Numbered from the stretch's first letter, positions 9,582 to 19,075 are shown. The stretch is DNA of 64,000 nucleotides from Pseudomonadota bacterium (GCA_021847105.1 JAJZUT010000005.1:62001-126000); one strand, 5' to 3'. The notes: generated from the letters alone by a model not told the origin. Numbers and translations: made by a program.

Positions 9582-10692
9582 CTTGGAACCCACCATTGGC
9601 GAGCTACTCGACCGTCATGGCGTGAGTCGCCGCAGCTTCTTCAAGTACTGCACCGCGATGGCCTCGCTGCTCGCGCTGCCGCCGCTGGCGGCCCGAGCGC
9701 TGGCCGCGCAACTGCGGGCGGCCCAGCGACCCTCGGTGATCTACCTGTCATTCCAGGAATGTACCGGATGTCTAGAGTCGTTCACCCGCTCGTTTGCACC
9801 GACCATCGAGAACCTGATCTTCAATGTGATCTCCCTCGACTACGACGATACGCTGATGGCTGCAGCGGGCGCGCAGGCGGAACAGGCGCGCGAACAGGCG
9901 ATGCGGGCCCATTACGGCAAATATCTGCTGGTGGTCGACGGGGCGGTGCCCACGAATGACGGTGGCGTCTATCACTGTGCGGCTGGGCGTACGGGTCTCG
10001 ACATCCTCACGGAGTGCGCCAAGGGCGCAGCTGCGGTGGTCTGCGTCGGCACCTGCGCATCATTCGGCGGGTTGCCATTCGCCGACCCCAATCCGACTGG
10101 GGCGCGCGCGATCTCGACGCTGGTGCCGGGCAAGCCGGTAGTCAACGTATCCGGCTGTCCGCCGATCCCGGAGGTGATCGCCGGCACCCTGCTTCAGTAC
10201 GTCACCAGCGGTCGGGTGCCCGATCTCGATGCGCATTTGCGCCCAACCGTATTTTACGGCAACAGCATCCACGATCGGTGCTACCGCCGACCCTTCTATG
10301 ATCAGGGGAAGTTCGCCAAGACCTTCGATGACGAGGGTGCGCGCAATGGCTGGTGTCTCTACGAACTCGGCTGCAAAGGGCCAACGACCTACAACGCGTG
10401 CGCCACGCTTAAATGGAACAATGCGGTGAGCTTCCCGATTCAGTCTGGGCATCCCTGCCTCGGCTGCGCGGAGCCTGATTTCTGGGACCGGGGCAGCTTC
10501 TACAGCCCCATCCCCTCGCCGCGCTGGGGCAAGGCGGGCGAGGTGACCCCGGCAGAGGCGGGCGATATCGCCGCCGGCGCGGCGCTCGCCGGTGCGGCAG
10601 TTGGCGCCGGCAGCGTTCTGCTCGCCCGACAGCGCATCAAGCGCTATCAGCGCACGCAGTCATCGCAATCCGAATCTGGCAACGAGGAGTAG
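9568..10692 (+). CDS. hynS: [NiFe] uptake hydrogenase small subunit (Isp-type, group 1e)
   Basis: Electron-transfer subunit carrying three Fe-S clusters. A Tat signal (SRRSFFKY, residues 20-27) directs the folded dimer to the periplasm, and a C-terminal hydrophobic segment rich in Ala/Gly anchors it. Proximal-cluster ligands are in ECTGC (64-68), GTCASFGG and SGCPPIP; the distal His/Cys set starts at HDRCYRRPF and continues through GWCLYELGCKG; the medial cluster region is HPCLGCAEPDFWD. The two extra Cys that mark O2-tolerant enzymes are Gly here (ECTGC, SFGG), so a standard proximal [4Fe-4S] cluster is expected. Gene order small subunit-isp1-isp2-large subunit fits the group 1e type known from purple sulfur bacteria. 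Confidence 0.96.
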   Translation: MVRPDLEPTIGELLDRHGVSRRSFFKYCTAMASLLALPPLAARALAAQLRAAQRPSVIYLSFQECTGCLESFTRSFAPTIENLIFNVISLDYDDTLMAAAGAQAEQAREQAMRAHYGKYLLVVDGAVPTNDGGVYHCAAGRTGLDILTECAKGAAAVVCVGTCASFGGLPFADPNPTGARAISTLVPGKPVVNVSGCPPIPEVIAGTLLQYVTSGRVPDLDAHLRPTVFYGNSIHDRCYRRPFYDQGKFAKTFDDEGARNGWCLYELGCKGPTTYNACATLKWNNAVSFPIQSGHPCLGCAEPDFWDRGSFYSPIPSPRWGKAGEVTPAEAGDIAAGAALAGAAVGAGSVLLARQRIKRYQRTQSSQSESGNEE

Positions 10693-10696
10693 TCTC

Positions 10697-11356
10697 ATGG
10701 ACCTCGTGGACTTCGCGCGCGGCCCGGCACTGAAGGCCGCATTCATCATCTTCATCCTCGGTATCGTCTGGCGGATCGTCAATGTGTTGCTGCTGCGCCA
10801 TAAGCGCATTTTGAGCGAGCCGCGCCGCAGCGTACCCGTGGCCCTGCTCGCGGGATTGAAGGGCACGGGATCGCGCTCGTGGCCGCATCCGGAGTTCATT
10901 AAGCGCACCGTGACCGGCGAGGCGCTCGGATACTCCTACCACATCGGCCTGTTCATCGTGATTCTGCTGTTTGCACCGCACATCATCTTCTTCGGCAGCT
11001 TCATCGGTGCGCGCTGGCCGGCATTGCCGAACAGCGTGGTGACCATCTTCGCCGTCATCACCATCACGCTGTTCGTCGCGGTGCTCGCGCGGCGTCTGGG
11101 CCATCCGGTATTACGCCACTTATCCAATTTCGACGACTTCTTCAGCTGGTTCGTGGTAGCGCTGCTACTGGTAACGGGATTGATGGCCACCGCGCACGTC
11201 GGCGCTCCGTATCACACGATTCTGGGACTGCACATTCTCAGCTTCGATCTGCTGCTCATCTGGTATCCATTCGGCAAGCTCATGCACGCCTTCTACATCT
11301 TCCCGACGCGGGCAGTGGATGGCTACGTCATGACCAGAAAGGGAGCGCCATCGTGA
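10697..11356 (+). CDS. isp1: Isp1: NarI-like cytochrome b subunit of the hydrogenase
   Basis: A 219-residue membrane protein with about five helices, for example AFIIFILGIVWRIVNVLL and IGLFIVILLFAPHIIFF. His residues in GYSYHIGLF, GLHILSF and LMHAF are candidate heme b ligands. The family resembles NarI/HdrE gamma subunits and passes electrons between the periplasmic hydrogenase and either the quinone pool or its cytoplasmic partner Isp2. It lies between the small subunit and isp2, overlapping isp2 by four bases (GTGA), so the two are made together. Confidence 0.9.
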   Translation: MDLVDFARGPALKAAFIIFILGIVWRIVNVLLLRHKRILSEPRRSVPVALLAGLKGTGSRSWPHPEFIKRTVTGEALGYSYHIGLFIVILLFAPHIIFFGSFIGARWPALPNSVVTIFAVITITLFVAVLARRLGHPVLRHLSNFDDFFSWFVVALLLVTGLMATAHVGAPYHTILGLHILSFDLLLIWYPFGKLMHAFYIFPTRAVDGYVMTRKGAPS

Positions 11357-12669
11357 ACACCTCACCGGTTGATTTCCAAGCCAACCTTGCGCCGGAGGAG
11401 GCGAAGCTCGGAGAGAGTGCACGGGTCGCCGGCGCGATGCGGGGCTTTGCGCGGGAAATCGGTGCGCTGAGTGCACTGCGCCTGGACGCCTGCGTGCACT
11501 GCGGGATGTGCGCAGACGCGTGTCATTTCTACATCGTCACGGAAGATCCGCAGTACACCCCAGTATTGAAGGTCGAGCCGTTCAAGCAGGTATTCAAGCG
11601 CGAGGCTGGGGCGTTCGCGCCGGTGTTCCGCTGGTTTGGGCTCAAGGCAAAGATCACCGGAGCGGAACTTGCGCGCTGGCAGCATCTACTCTACGACAGT
11701 TGCAATCTCTGCGGGCGCTGCTCGCTGATGTGTCCGATGGGAATCGACATTGCCGAGCTCATCGAGCAGGCCCGTCGCGGCATGTTCGAAGCCGGCCTTG
11801 CGCCCAAGGAGTTGTACGAAAAGGCAGCGCATCAGCGGCGTACCGGCCAGCCGGAGCCCTCGGATGAGCCGTACCGGGACAAGCTGCTTGCTATCGGCCG
11901 GCGATTCAACGTTGAGATTCCGCTCGATAAGCCGCGGGCCGAGGTTCTGCTGACCGTGCCGCGCACCGATATTGAGCATTATCCCGCAGCAGTCGCAGCC
12001 CTGGTGCGGGTGATGGCGCATCTGAAGGCCGACTGCACTTTCCGCAGCGATGGGCTCGTGGCGGAGAATTACGGCTATTACGCCGGCGGGCGCGATTGGC
12101 AGCGCGAGATCAGTCGCCGCCTGATCGATCAGGCGGTGGCCTGTCAAGCCAAAGTGCTGATCGTCCCGGAGTGCGGCCATGCCTATTCGGCATTGCGTTG
12201 GGAGGCGGCCGAGCTGATGGGCAAGTCATTACCGTTCAAGGTGCTGCACATCACGGAGTATCTCGCCGAGGCGCTCGAGGCCGGCCGTCTGCGGCTGCGC
12301 ACGGCTCAGGTGGGCGCCACGGCATTTCATGATCCGTGTCAGTTGGTGCGCAAGGGTGGGATCACGGCGGCTCCGCGCCAGCTGCTGCGCGCCATGGGCA
12401 TCGAGCCGCGCGAAACCGTGCGGCACATCGGTTACAACATCTGCTGCGGAGGTGGTGGCGGCGTGTTCGACATCGAACGGGCCGCGACGCTGCGCCACCG
12501 GGTCGTGGAGGAGAAATTCCACGAAATTGATCAGACGGGCGCGCAGACATTTCTCACCACTTGCTCGGATTGCCGTCGAACGTTCGATGACGGCAAGAAG
12601 CGCTTTAATTGGGAACTCACGCCGGGCAGCTTACTCGAGCTGGTGGCTGAGCACCTGCAGGGCGGCTGA
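11353..12669 (+). CDS. isp2: Isp2: HdrD-like Fe-S subunit of the hydrogenase
   Basis: A 438-residue heterodisulfide-reductase-like protein. Two [4Fe-4S] motifs lie near the N-terminus (CVHCGMCADACH and CNLCGRCSLMCP). Two CCG-type domains follow: a partial one containing VPECGHAYSALRW with HDPCQLVRKGG, and CCGGGGGVFD with TCSDCRRTF near the end. The family couples hydrogenase to cytoplasmic thiol/disulfide or sulfur chemistry through Isp1. GTG start at 11353 overlaps the isp1 stop. A sulfur-linked partner is known for related purple-bacterial enzymes; whether that holds here is inference, since the neighbours are extracellular electron transfer genes instead. Confidence 0.93.
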   Translation: MNTSPVDFQANLAPEEAKLGESARVAGAMRGFAREIGALSALRLDACVHCGMCADACHFYIVTEDPQYTPVLKVEPFKQVFKREAGAFAPVFRWFGLKAKITGAELARWQHLLYDSCNLCGRCSLMCPMGIDIAELIEQARRGMFEAGLAPKELYEKAAHQRRTGQPEPSDEPYRDKLLAIGRRFNVEIPLDKPRAEVLLTVPRTDIEHYPAAVAALVRVMAHLKADCTFRSDGLVAENYGYYAGGRDWQREISRRLIDQAVACQAKVLIVPECGHAYSALRWEAAELMGKSLPFKVLHITEYLAEALEAGRLRLRTAQVGATAFHDPCQLVRKGGITAAPRQLLRAMGIEPRETVRHIGYNICCGGGGGVFDIERAATLRHRVVEEKFHEIDQTGAQTFLTTCSDCRRTFDDGKKRFNWELTPGSLLELVAEHLQGG

Positions 12670-12680
12670 GAGGGGCAGAC

Positions 12681-14423
12681 ATGAGCACGCAAACGCTAGT
12701 GATCGATCCGATCACGCGCATCGAAGGGCATCTGCGCATCGAGGCGCAGATGGACGGTAACGTCATTACGAGCGCCATGAGTTCCGGAACGATGGTTCGT
12801 GGCATCGAGATTATCCTTCGTGACCGTGACCCACGCGATGCATGGGCGTTCGCGCAGCGCATCTGTGGGGTGTGCACCCTGGTGCATGGCATCGCGTCCG
12901 TGCGCGCGGTCGAGGATGCCCTGCAGTACGAGATTCCACCAAACGCAAATCTGATCCGTAACCTGATGATCGGTGCTCAATTCGTGCACGACCACGTGAT
13001 GCACTTCTATCATCTGCACGCACTCGACTGGGTCGATGTCGTCTCGGCGCTTTCGGCCGATCCGAAGGAGACTTCCTCGCTCGCGCAATCGATTTCGGCC
13101 TATCCGAAGTCCTCGCCGGGATATTTCGCGGACGTGCAGCGGCGGATCAAGACACTCGTCGAGTCCGGTCAGCTCGGCATATTCGCCAATGCATACTGGG
13201 GGCATCCGGCATATAAATTGCCGCCGGCCGCGAATCTGATGGCGGTTGCGCACTACCTCGAGGCACTCGCCTGGCAGCGCCGCGCAGCGGAGCTGCATGC
13301 CATTTTTGGTGGCAAGAATCCGCACCCGAATTTCGTGGTGGGCGGCAGTCCGGTAGGCATCAGTGTGCATGAGGGCGAGGGGACCGGTACTACGACGGTC
13401 AACACGATCGGGCTTGCACGGGTGGCGCAGATCATTGCCGAGATGCAGAGCTTCGTTGACCAGGTATACCTGCCCGACACGCTCGCCATTGCCTCGTTTT
13501 ACAAAGACTGGCTGACGCCGGGGCACGGGGAAGGGGTGGGCAACTTTCTGTGCTATGGGGATTTTCCGGCGCGCGGCGTGCCTGACCCGAAGCAGATGAT
13601 GATCCCGCGCGGGGCGATTCTGGGGCGCGATCTGAGCCACATTCATGAGGTCGATCTGAATTCGCAGGCCGAGATCCAGGAGTTCGTGGCGCACTCCTGG
13701 TACGACTACACGACGGGGAAGAACACTGGCCTGCACCCTTATCAAGGCCAGACGAATCTTCATTACACCGGACCGACCCCGCCATACGCGCACGTCGATC
13801 CCGCCGCTAGCTATTCCTGGTTAAAGTCACCGCGTTGGAACCGACATCCGATGGAAGTCGGTCCCTTGGCACGGGTGCTGATGCTCTACGCAAGCGGTGA
13901 CACCGCAACCCGCGAGCTTGCAGGCAAGGCGCTTACCCAGCTCAATGTGCCCATCCAGGCGCTGTTCTCGACCCTTGGCCGCACGGCGGCGCGTACCCTC
14001 GAGGCGAAGCTGATTGCCGATGCGATGTCCGGCTGGTACGAGGAGCTGATGAAGAACATCCGGTCCGGGGATGTGCGCACATTTAACGAGCGGCTCTGGG
14101 AGCCGCAAAGCTGGCCCTCACATGCGCAGGGTGTCGGCTTCACGGAGGCACCGCGCGGTGCTCTTGCGCACTGGGTGGTGATCGAGCAGGGCAAAATCAG
14201 CAATTACCAAGCTGTCGTACCGAGCACCTGGAATGCCGGGCCTCGTGACCCGCTCGGACAGGAGGGACCCTACGAGGCGTCCCTCAAGGGACAACTCCTG
14301 GCAGTGCCGACCCAGCCGCTGGAGATCCTGCGCACGATTCACAGTTTCGATCCGTGTATCGCCTGTGCGGTGCATCTGAGCGACCCCGAGGGCGAGGAAC
14401 TGCTCGAGTTGCGGGTAGTGTGA
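12681..14423 (+). CDS. hynL: [NiFe] uptake hydrogenase large subunit
   Basis: Catalytic subunit (580 residues) that splits H2 at the NiFe(CN)2CO centre. The nickel ligands are Cys62 and Cys65 in RICGVC and Cys559 and Cys562 in DPCIACAVH. The chain continues 15 residues past His565, the expected cut site of the HupD protease. Conserved PITRIEGHL opens the protein. It lacks a signal sequence and should be exported by the Tat signal of the small subunit. Length and motifs are intact, so the enzyme is expected to be functional. Confidence 0.97.
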   Translation: MSTQTLVIDPITRIEGHLRIEAQMDGNVITSAMSSGTMVRGIEIILRDRDPRDAWAFAQRICGVCTLVHGIASVRAVEDALQYEIPPNANLIRNLMIGAQFVHDHVMHFYHLHALDWVDVVSALSADPKETSSLAQSISAYPKSSPGYFADVQRRIKTLVESGQLGIFANAYWGHPAYKLPPAANLMAVAHYLEALAWQRRAAELHAIFGGKNPHPNFVVGGSPVGISVHEGEGTGTTTVNTIGLARVAQIIAEMQSFVDQVYLPDTLAIASFYKDWLTPGHGEGVGNFLCYGDFPARGVPDPKQMMIPRGAILGRDLSHIHEVDLNSQAEIQEFVAHSWYDYTTGKNTGLHPYQGQTNLHYTGPTPPYAHVDPAASYSWLKSPRWNRHPMEVGPLARVLMLYASGDTATRELAGKALTQLNVPIQALFSTLGRTAARTLEAKLIADAMSGWYEELMKNIRSGDVRTFNERLWEPQSWPSHAQGVGFTEAPRGALAHWVVIEQGKISNYQAVVPSTWNAGPRDPLGQEGPYEASLKGQLLAVPTQPLEILRTIHSFDPCIACAVHLSDPEGEELLELRVV

Positions 14424-14454
14424 GTCGAAGCAGAGCCACTCGGGGCGGCAGATC

Positions 14455-14811
14455 ATGCATGAGCTGGCAGTGTGTCAGGGATTGATGCGGGAGGTGGATC
14501 GCGTGGCTCGCGCTGCCGGTGCGAGCCAGGTCCTGTCAGTGACCGTACGCATCGGTCCACTCGCCGGCGTGGAGCCGCAGCTGATCGAGAGCGCATATCC
14601 ACTCGCTTGTGCCGGAACAATCGCCGCGGGCTCTGAGCTCATCGTCGAGCGTGCGGCACTGCGGGTGCGTTGCGAGCGCTGCGGCGAGCAGTCAGAGGTT
14701 TTGAGCAGCCACATCGTCTGTGCGCACTGCGGACATTGGCAGGTTCAGGTGCTGAGTGGCGAGGAACTGCTTCTTGCCCGTGTGGAGCTGACGAGGCAAT
14801 GTGATGCGTGA
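14455..14811 (+). CDS. hypA: Hydrogenase nickel incorporation protein HypA
   Basis: A 118-residue nickel chaperone that works with HypB to load nickel into the large subunit. The N-terminal MHE supplies the nickel site (His2). The structural zinc site is Cys73, Cys76, Cys89 and Cys92 in the two CxxC pairs (CERC and CAHC). It is placed directly after the structural genes, while the other hyp genes lie 11 kb further on behind the cytochrome genes, so the maturation set is split. Its stop overlaps the next gene. Confidence 0.95.
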   Translation: MHELAVCQGLMREVDRVARAAGASQVLSVTVRIGPLAGVEPQLIESAYPLACAGTIAAGSELIVERAALRVRCERCGEQSEVLSSHIVCAHCGHWQVQVLSGEELLLARVELTRQCDA

Positions 14812-16186
14812 CGGAATTGTGCGGCAACCGGTTTTCGAGAAGCCCCTGCTCGCCGCCCTACGGCGCGAGTACGGTCGTTCGATCCGCTGCAACCTCACCG
14901 ACCTCGATGATTTGCCACCGCGTCCGAGTGCGCCCTGCCAGCTCTATGTGCACGTGCCATTCTGCGAATCGCTTTGTCCCTACTGCTCGTTTCATCGCGT
15001 GCAATTCCGGCAGGATAAAGCGCAGGCCTATTTCGAAGCGGTGCGTCAGGAGATCCGACTTTATGCCGAGCGTGGCTATCAGTTCACCGACGTATACATC
15101 GGGGGCGGTACCCCGACGGTGCTGCCGCGTGAACTCGCGCGGACTCTTGAGCTGATCCGGTCATACTGGCCGATTCGCTGGGTCTCGGTGGAGACCAATC
15201 CGAACCATCTCAACCGCGAAACGGTTGGCATTCTTAGCGACGCGGGCATCGACCGTCTGTCAGTCGGGGTGCAGAGTTTCGATGATGAACTGCTCCGTCA
15301 GATGGGCCGCTATCAGCATTACGGCAGCGCCGACCAGACGGCGGAGCGTCTGGCTGCGGTGCGAGGCCGATTTTCAACCTTGAACGTCGACATGATGTTC
15401 AATTTTCCCACTCAACGACTTGATTCCGTCGAACGGGACATTGAGACTCTCCGTGCCCTCGCGGTCGAGCAGGTCTCCTTCTACCCCCTCATGCGCTTTA
15501 CCTCGACCGAGCGGAACATTCGCAAGCGGCTCGGCAACGCCGGGGCGGAGCGGCGCTACGCCTTCTACCAGCAGATTCTCCGCGGCATGCGGCCGGCGTA
15601 TCAGCCATCCTCAGCATGGTGCTTCTCCCGCGTCGCCCCGCAGGAAATCGTGCGGCCGATCGATGAGTACATCACCCAGGCGAGTGATTATGTGGGCGTC
15701 GGCAGTGGCGCATTCAGCTACCTCGACGGAACACTCTACGCCACATCGTTCTCGCTGCGCAGATATCGCGAGGCACTCGCCGCGGGCCGACCATCGATCA
15801 CCCGTTGCAGTATTCTGACGACTCGCCAGCGCATGCGGTACGAGTTTTTGGTGGGACTGTTCGGTCTCAGGTTGCCGTTCGAGCAGATCAAGATGAAATA
15901 CGGTGCGGAATTCTGGTGGCGTCTGGCACCGGAGCTCGCAACGATGGGATTAATCGGTGCCCTGCGCTATGACGCTGGCGCCATTCAGCTTACCGACCGG
16001 GGCATGTACTGCTGGATGTTGATGATGGCCGAATTCTTCACTGCGGTCGATCGCGTGCGAGATGCGATGCGACTGCACATCCGCGAGGAGTTGTCCGCGC
16101 CGAGCATTCCTTCAATTACTTCGCAACCAGCGGAGCCGGATCCAGATAGATTTCGTACCGGGCGATTTTCTCAGCACGCATCGTGA
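14804..16186 (+). CDS. HemW/HemN-like radical SAM protein
   Basis: A 460-residue radical SAM protein of the coproporphyrinogen III oxidase-like group. The cluster motif is Cys54, Cys58 and Cys61 in VPFCESLCPYCSF, after a YVHVP strand; YIGGGTPTVLP and ETNPNHL are the usual SAM-binding strands. HemN has a fourth Cys (YCGC), absent here, so it is closer to HemW heme chaperones or HutW-like enzymes than to true HemN. The start overlaps hypA, so it belongs to the hydrogenase operon. A role in heme supply or trafficking for the b- and c-type cytochromes next door is plausible, not shown. The 3' end runs about 70 bases into a convergent gene. Confidence 0.8.
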   Translation: MRDGIVRQPVFEKPLLAALRREYGRSIRCNLTDLDDLPPRPSAPCQLYVHVPFCESLCPYCSFHRVQFRQDKAQAYFEAVRQEIRLYAERGYQFTDVYIGGGTPTVLPRELARTLELIRSYWPIRWVSVETNPNHLNRETVGILSDAGIDRLSVGVQSFDDELLRQMGRYQHYGSADQTAERLAAVRGRFSTLNVDMMFNFPTQRLDSVERDIETLRALAVEQVSFYPLMRFTSTERNIRKRLGNAGAERRYAFYQQILRGMRPAYQPSSAWCFSRVAPQEIVRPIDEYITQASDYVGVGSGAFSYLDGTLYATSFSLRRYREALAAGRPSITRCSILTTRQRMRYEFLVGLFGLRLPFEQIKMKYGAEFWWRLAPELATMGLIGALRYDAGAIQLTDRGMYCWMLMMAEFFTAVDRVRDAMRLHIREELSAPSIPSITSQPAEPDPDRFRTGRFSQHAS

Positions 16187-16481
16187 AGACGTTGCAGAAT
16201 GGTACGGTGACGATTTTTCCGTCGAGCCGCTCGTAACGCACGTCCCCGCGGCAGATCACGTGCCCGGGGACTTCCCACATTTCGCTGACGTGGTGCGACA
16301 AGGAAGCCACGTTGGAAAAGAATGCATCGAGTGCGGCAACGATCGCCACGATGCCGATCACCGGTTGGACGCCGCCGTAACGGAACGTCGCATCATCGCT
16401 TAGATAGGCTGAAAATCCGCGGCTGTTCTTCTCGTCTATCGTTGCAAAAAGCGCGGTACACCATTGCGTGAGTTTCGTCAT
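16116..16481 (-). CDS. SnoaL/NTF2-like small protein
   Basis: A 121-residue protein with an NTF2-like cone fold, judged from WCTALFATIDEKNSRGFSAYLSDDATFRYGG at the start and the alternating strands ending in YEIYLDPAPL. Proteins of this type are small isomerases, cyclases or binding domains; no catalytic residue set is clear. I start at ATG 16481, since the longer frame upstream is Arg-rich and non-conserved. It is transcribed against the radical SAM gene and overlaps its 3' end by about 70 bases, and it is divergent from the mtrC-like gene. Confidence 0.65.
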   Translation of the reverse strand: MTKLTQWCTALFATIDEKNSRGFSAYLSDDATFRYGGVQPVIGIVAIVAALDAFFSNVASLSHHVSEMWEVPGHVICRGDVRYERLDGKIVTVPFCNVFTMRAEKIARYEIYLDPAPLVAK

Positions 16482-16540
16482 GACAGCATTCCATGGCGGG
16501 TGGTGGTCAAGAGTATGCCTGTCCACAAGCGCAACTTTGG

Positions 16541-16565
16541 TGCGGAAAATCCGTACATATCCGCA
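16541..16565. promoter_or_regulatory. Inverted repeat in the mtrC-like upstream region
   Basis: TGCGGA and TCCGCA (6 bases each, 13 apart) lie 81 bases upstream of the decaheme cytochrome start, between divergent genes. It could be an operator for the cytochrome operon. Arms this short also occur by chance. Confidence 0.2.
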
Positions 16566-16645
16566 TGCCGTTGAGTGACTAACATGGCGACTGTCTGGAA
16601 GACGTCGCAGTGTCTCGCGGCGCCGCATCGAGCGAGGAGACGAAC

Positions 16646-19057
16646 ATGCGAAGGGCTTTCGCGGTTACGGCGGTCACCGGCTGGTGGTTGGGCAGACTCG
16701 CACTTCTTGGCGCCGCACTGCTGCTCGGCGCATGTGCCGGCAGCACCGGAGCACAGGGGCCTGCCGGAGTCGCCGGCGCCACGGGGCCGGCCGGTCCGAG
16801 CGGACCGAGCAGCACGGTCAGCGCGCTCAACGTCAGCACCGCTACGGCGATTACTGCGACCATCACGAAGGCGACAATCTCAGCTGCCGGTCAACCGGTC
16901 GTTGACTTCACGCTCGTAGATCAGAACGGCGTCCCCCTCTCGGGTCTTCCGCCCAGTGACGTCAGTTTTGCTATTGCTAAGCTCGTGCCCGCAGGTACGC
17001 AGTTGAACGCGTATCCGGGTCTGGCGGCGCCGGCACCGTTGCTGCGAGCGCAATGGCAGTCCTACCTCTACCACATGGTGCAGCCGGCTGCCGGCGGGGG
17101 AACGTCCACGGATCCGGTAGTCGGCACGACGGCTGAGCCGCAGGCTGGCGTCGAATCGGGCAGTTCTGGTGCGCTGGTGGACAACGGCAATGGTAGCTAT
17201 CAGTACACTTTCAAGACGGATATCGAGACCGACCCAGTAGTGACCTACGATGCGACACTGGTGCATCGAGTCGGGTTCGAGATCCGGGGCCTGGCTCCGG
17301 CCAACAGCCCGGTCTATACGTTCATACCAGCCACCGGTGCGACCACGGGCTTCGATGCGAATGACGTCATCGACAACGCTGCCTGTGCTGCCTGTCATCA
17401 GCAGCTCGCATTCCATGGCGGGGCGCGCACCAACGTGCAGTACTGCGTGATCTGCCATAACCCGAGTTCGACCGATCCCTCGAGCGGCAATACGCTCGAT
17501 TTTTCCGCGATGGTCCACAAGATCCACATGGGAGTCGATCTGCCGAGCGTGGTTTCCGGGGCGCACTACTACATCTTCGGCTATCAGAACGCGATCAGCG
17601 ACTTCAGCGATGTTGTCTATCCGCAGACCGATCTCAGTAACAATTCCGGCGCAGTTTCCGGATCCGGCACAAGATTCTGCGTGACCTGTCACACGCCGAA
17701 TGACAGCAACGCGCCGCAGTCGGGGAATTACCAGACCGCGATCACCTCGGCAACCTGTGGGGCCTGTCACGATAATGTGGATTTCGCAACGGGAGTGAAT
17801 CACGGTCCGGGAAATCTGCCCGCGACCGACGCAGAGTGTGCAACCTGCCATGGGCCGACTGCGACGATTGCCAATGGCGCGTATCAGGTGGCGGCTGCGC
17901 ATGTTCTGCCGGTTGACGGCGCGGCAGCGAAGTTCGCATTTAAGATTCTGAGTGTCTCGAACACCGCCCCCGGAGATAAACCTTCGGTAACCGTGGAAGT
18001 GGTCGATCCCACGAACGGCGATGCGCCGTACAACATTCTAGCTGCGGGCAGTCCGTTTCAGCAGAGCGGTGCGGCGCTCAACGTCGATATGGCGTGGCCA
18101 ACGAGCGACTTTAGCAATATCGGCAGTGGCAGCGCGAGCGCAACTAGCGGTACGCCGAATCAGCCGGTGTCGATAAACGTTCTGAATGGCGCCGTCGATA
18201 ATGGCAACGGCACTTTTACGGCCACCTCGCCGGTGGCGATTCCGAGTACGGCCAGCGGTTCTGGACAGATGGCGCTTGAGGGCCGAGCGGTGGTGAGCCT
18301 TGCCAATCTCTCTGGGACGGGAAGTTCGAATGTCGAGCTCGGAATTGCCGGGGTGACGGAGAATTTCGCGATCACCGACAGTGCTGCGGTGGCGCCCGCA
18401 CCGATAGTCTCGATTACCAAATGCGATGGTTGTCACCATAATCTGACCGTGCACGGACAGAATCGCACCGACAACGTCGAGTTGTGTGAGGGGTGCCACA
18501 ATCCGGATGCCACCGATGCCGGGCAGCACGTGGCAGCCTCCGGACTGTGCGGCCCACTCGGTAGCGCTGGCGCGAATCCCGAGCAGTCGATCGATTTTAA
18601 GGTGCTCATCCATGAGATTCACGCTTCCGGGGCGAGCGACTCGAGCGGCGCTCTGCGCTATCCCAACGGGCTCACGATTTGCAGTTACGGCGCGCGGGCG
18701 ACGACCTTCACGGTGGCTTATCCCGGGAACCTTGCCGACTGCAATGCCTGTCACGTCAACAGTTCTTACTACCCTGTGGATGATTCAAAGGTTCAGGGAG
18801 CGACCGTGGTGTCCAACGACCGGACGATCCTCACCGATGATGTCGTGATATCTCCGAACGCCGCGGTGTGCTCAAGCTGTCATACCAGCGCCACCGCCCA
18901 GCAGCACATGATCCAGAACGGAGCGAGCTTCACGGCGAGCAAGAGCGCATCGGGGGCGCTGCTGTCGTCCAGTGTCGAGACCTGTGCGCTCTGCCATGGT
19001 CCCGGTGGCGTGGCGGACGTCAAGACGATGCATGACCTGCAAAATTTCCCGAATTGA
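16646..19057 (+). CDS. MtrC/OmcA-family decaheme c-type cytochrome, surface lipoprotein
   Basis: An 803-residue outer-membrane lipoprotein that should carry electrons from the periplasm-spanning conduit to external acceptors such as Fe(III) or Mn(IV) minerals. A lipobox ends at Cys30 (LLLGAC), followed by a collagen-like GxxGPxG stretch (about residues 35-54) often seen in this family. Ten CxxCH heme sites occur in two groups of five: CAACH, CVICH, CVTCH, CGACH, CATCH, then CDGCH, CEGCH, CNACH, CSSCH, CALCH, each preceded by beta-rich domains. ATG at 16646 has GAGGAGA upstream. It starts a three-gene mtrCAB-like operon that sits inside the hydrogenase gene set. Confidence 0.93.
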   Translation: MRRAFAVTAVTGWWLGRLALLGAALLLGACAGSTGAQGPAGVAGATGPAGPSGPSSTVSALNVSTATAITATITKATISAAGQPVVDFTLVDQNGVPLSGLPPSDVSFAIAKLVPAGTQLNAYPGLAAPAPLLRAQWQSYLYHMVQPAAGGGTSTDPVVGTTAEPQAGVESGSSGALVDNGNGSYQYTFKTDIETDPVVTYDATLVHRVGFEIRGLAPANSPVYTFIPATGATTGFDANDVIDNAACAACHQQLAFHGGARTNVQYCVICHNPSSTDPSSGNTLDFSAMVHKIHMGVDLPSVVSGAHYYIFGYQNAISDFSDVVYPQTDLSNNSGAVSGSGTRFCVTCHTPNDSNAPQSGNYQTAITSATCGACHDNVDFATGVNHGPGNLPATDAECATCHGPTATIANGAYQVAAAHVLPVDGAAAKFAFKILSVSNTAPGDKPSVTVEVVDPTNGDAPYNILAAGSPFQQSGAALNVDMAWPTSDFSNIGSGSASATSGTPNQPVSINVLNGAVDNGNGTFTATSPVAIPSTASGSGQMALEGRAVVSLANLSGTGSSNVELGIAGVTENFAITDSAAVAPAPIVSITKCDGCHHNLTVHGQNRTDNVELCEGCHNPDATDAGQHVAASGLCGPLGSAGANPEQSIDFKVLIHEIHASGASDSSGALRYPNGLTICSYGARATTFTVAYPGNLADCNACHVNSSYYPVDDSKVQGATVVSNDRTILTDDVVISPNAAVCSSCHTSATAQQHMIQNGASFTASKSASGALLSSSVETCALCHGPGGVADVKTMHDLQNFPN

Positions 19058-19075
19058 GCCGCGCACGGGTGTCGT

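Noticed and set aside
12696..13793. Minus-strand frame opposite the hydrogenase large subunit
   Set aside because: Shadow frame; the plus strand encodes an intact NiFe large subunit.
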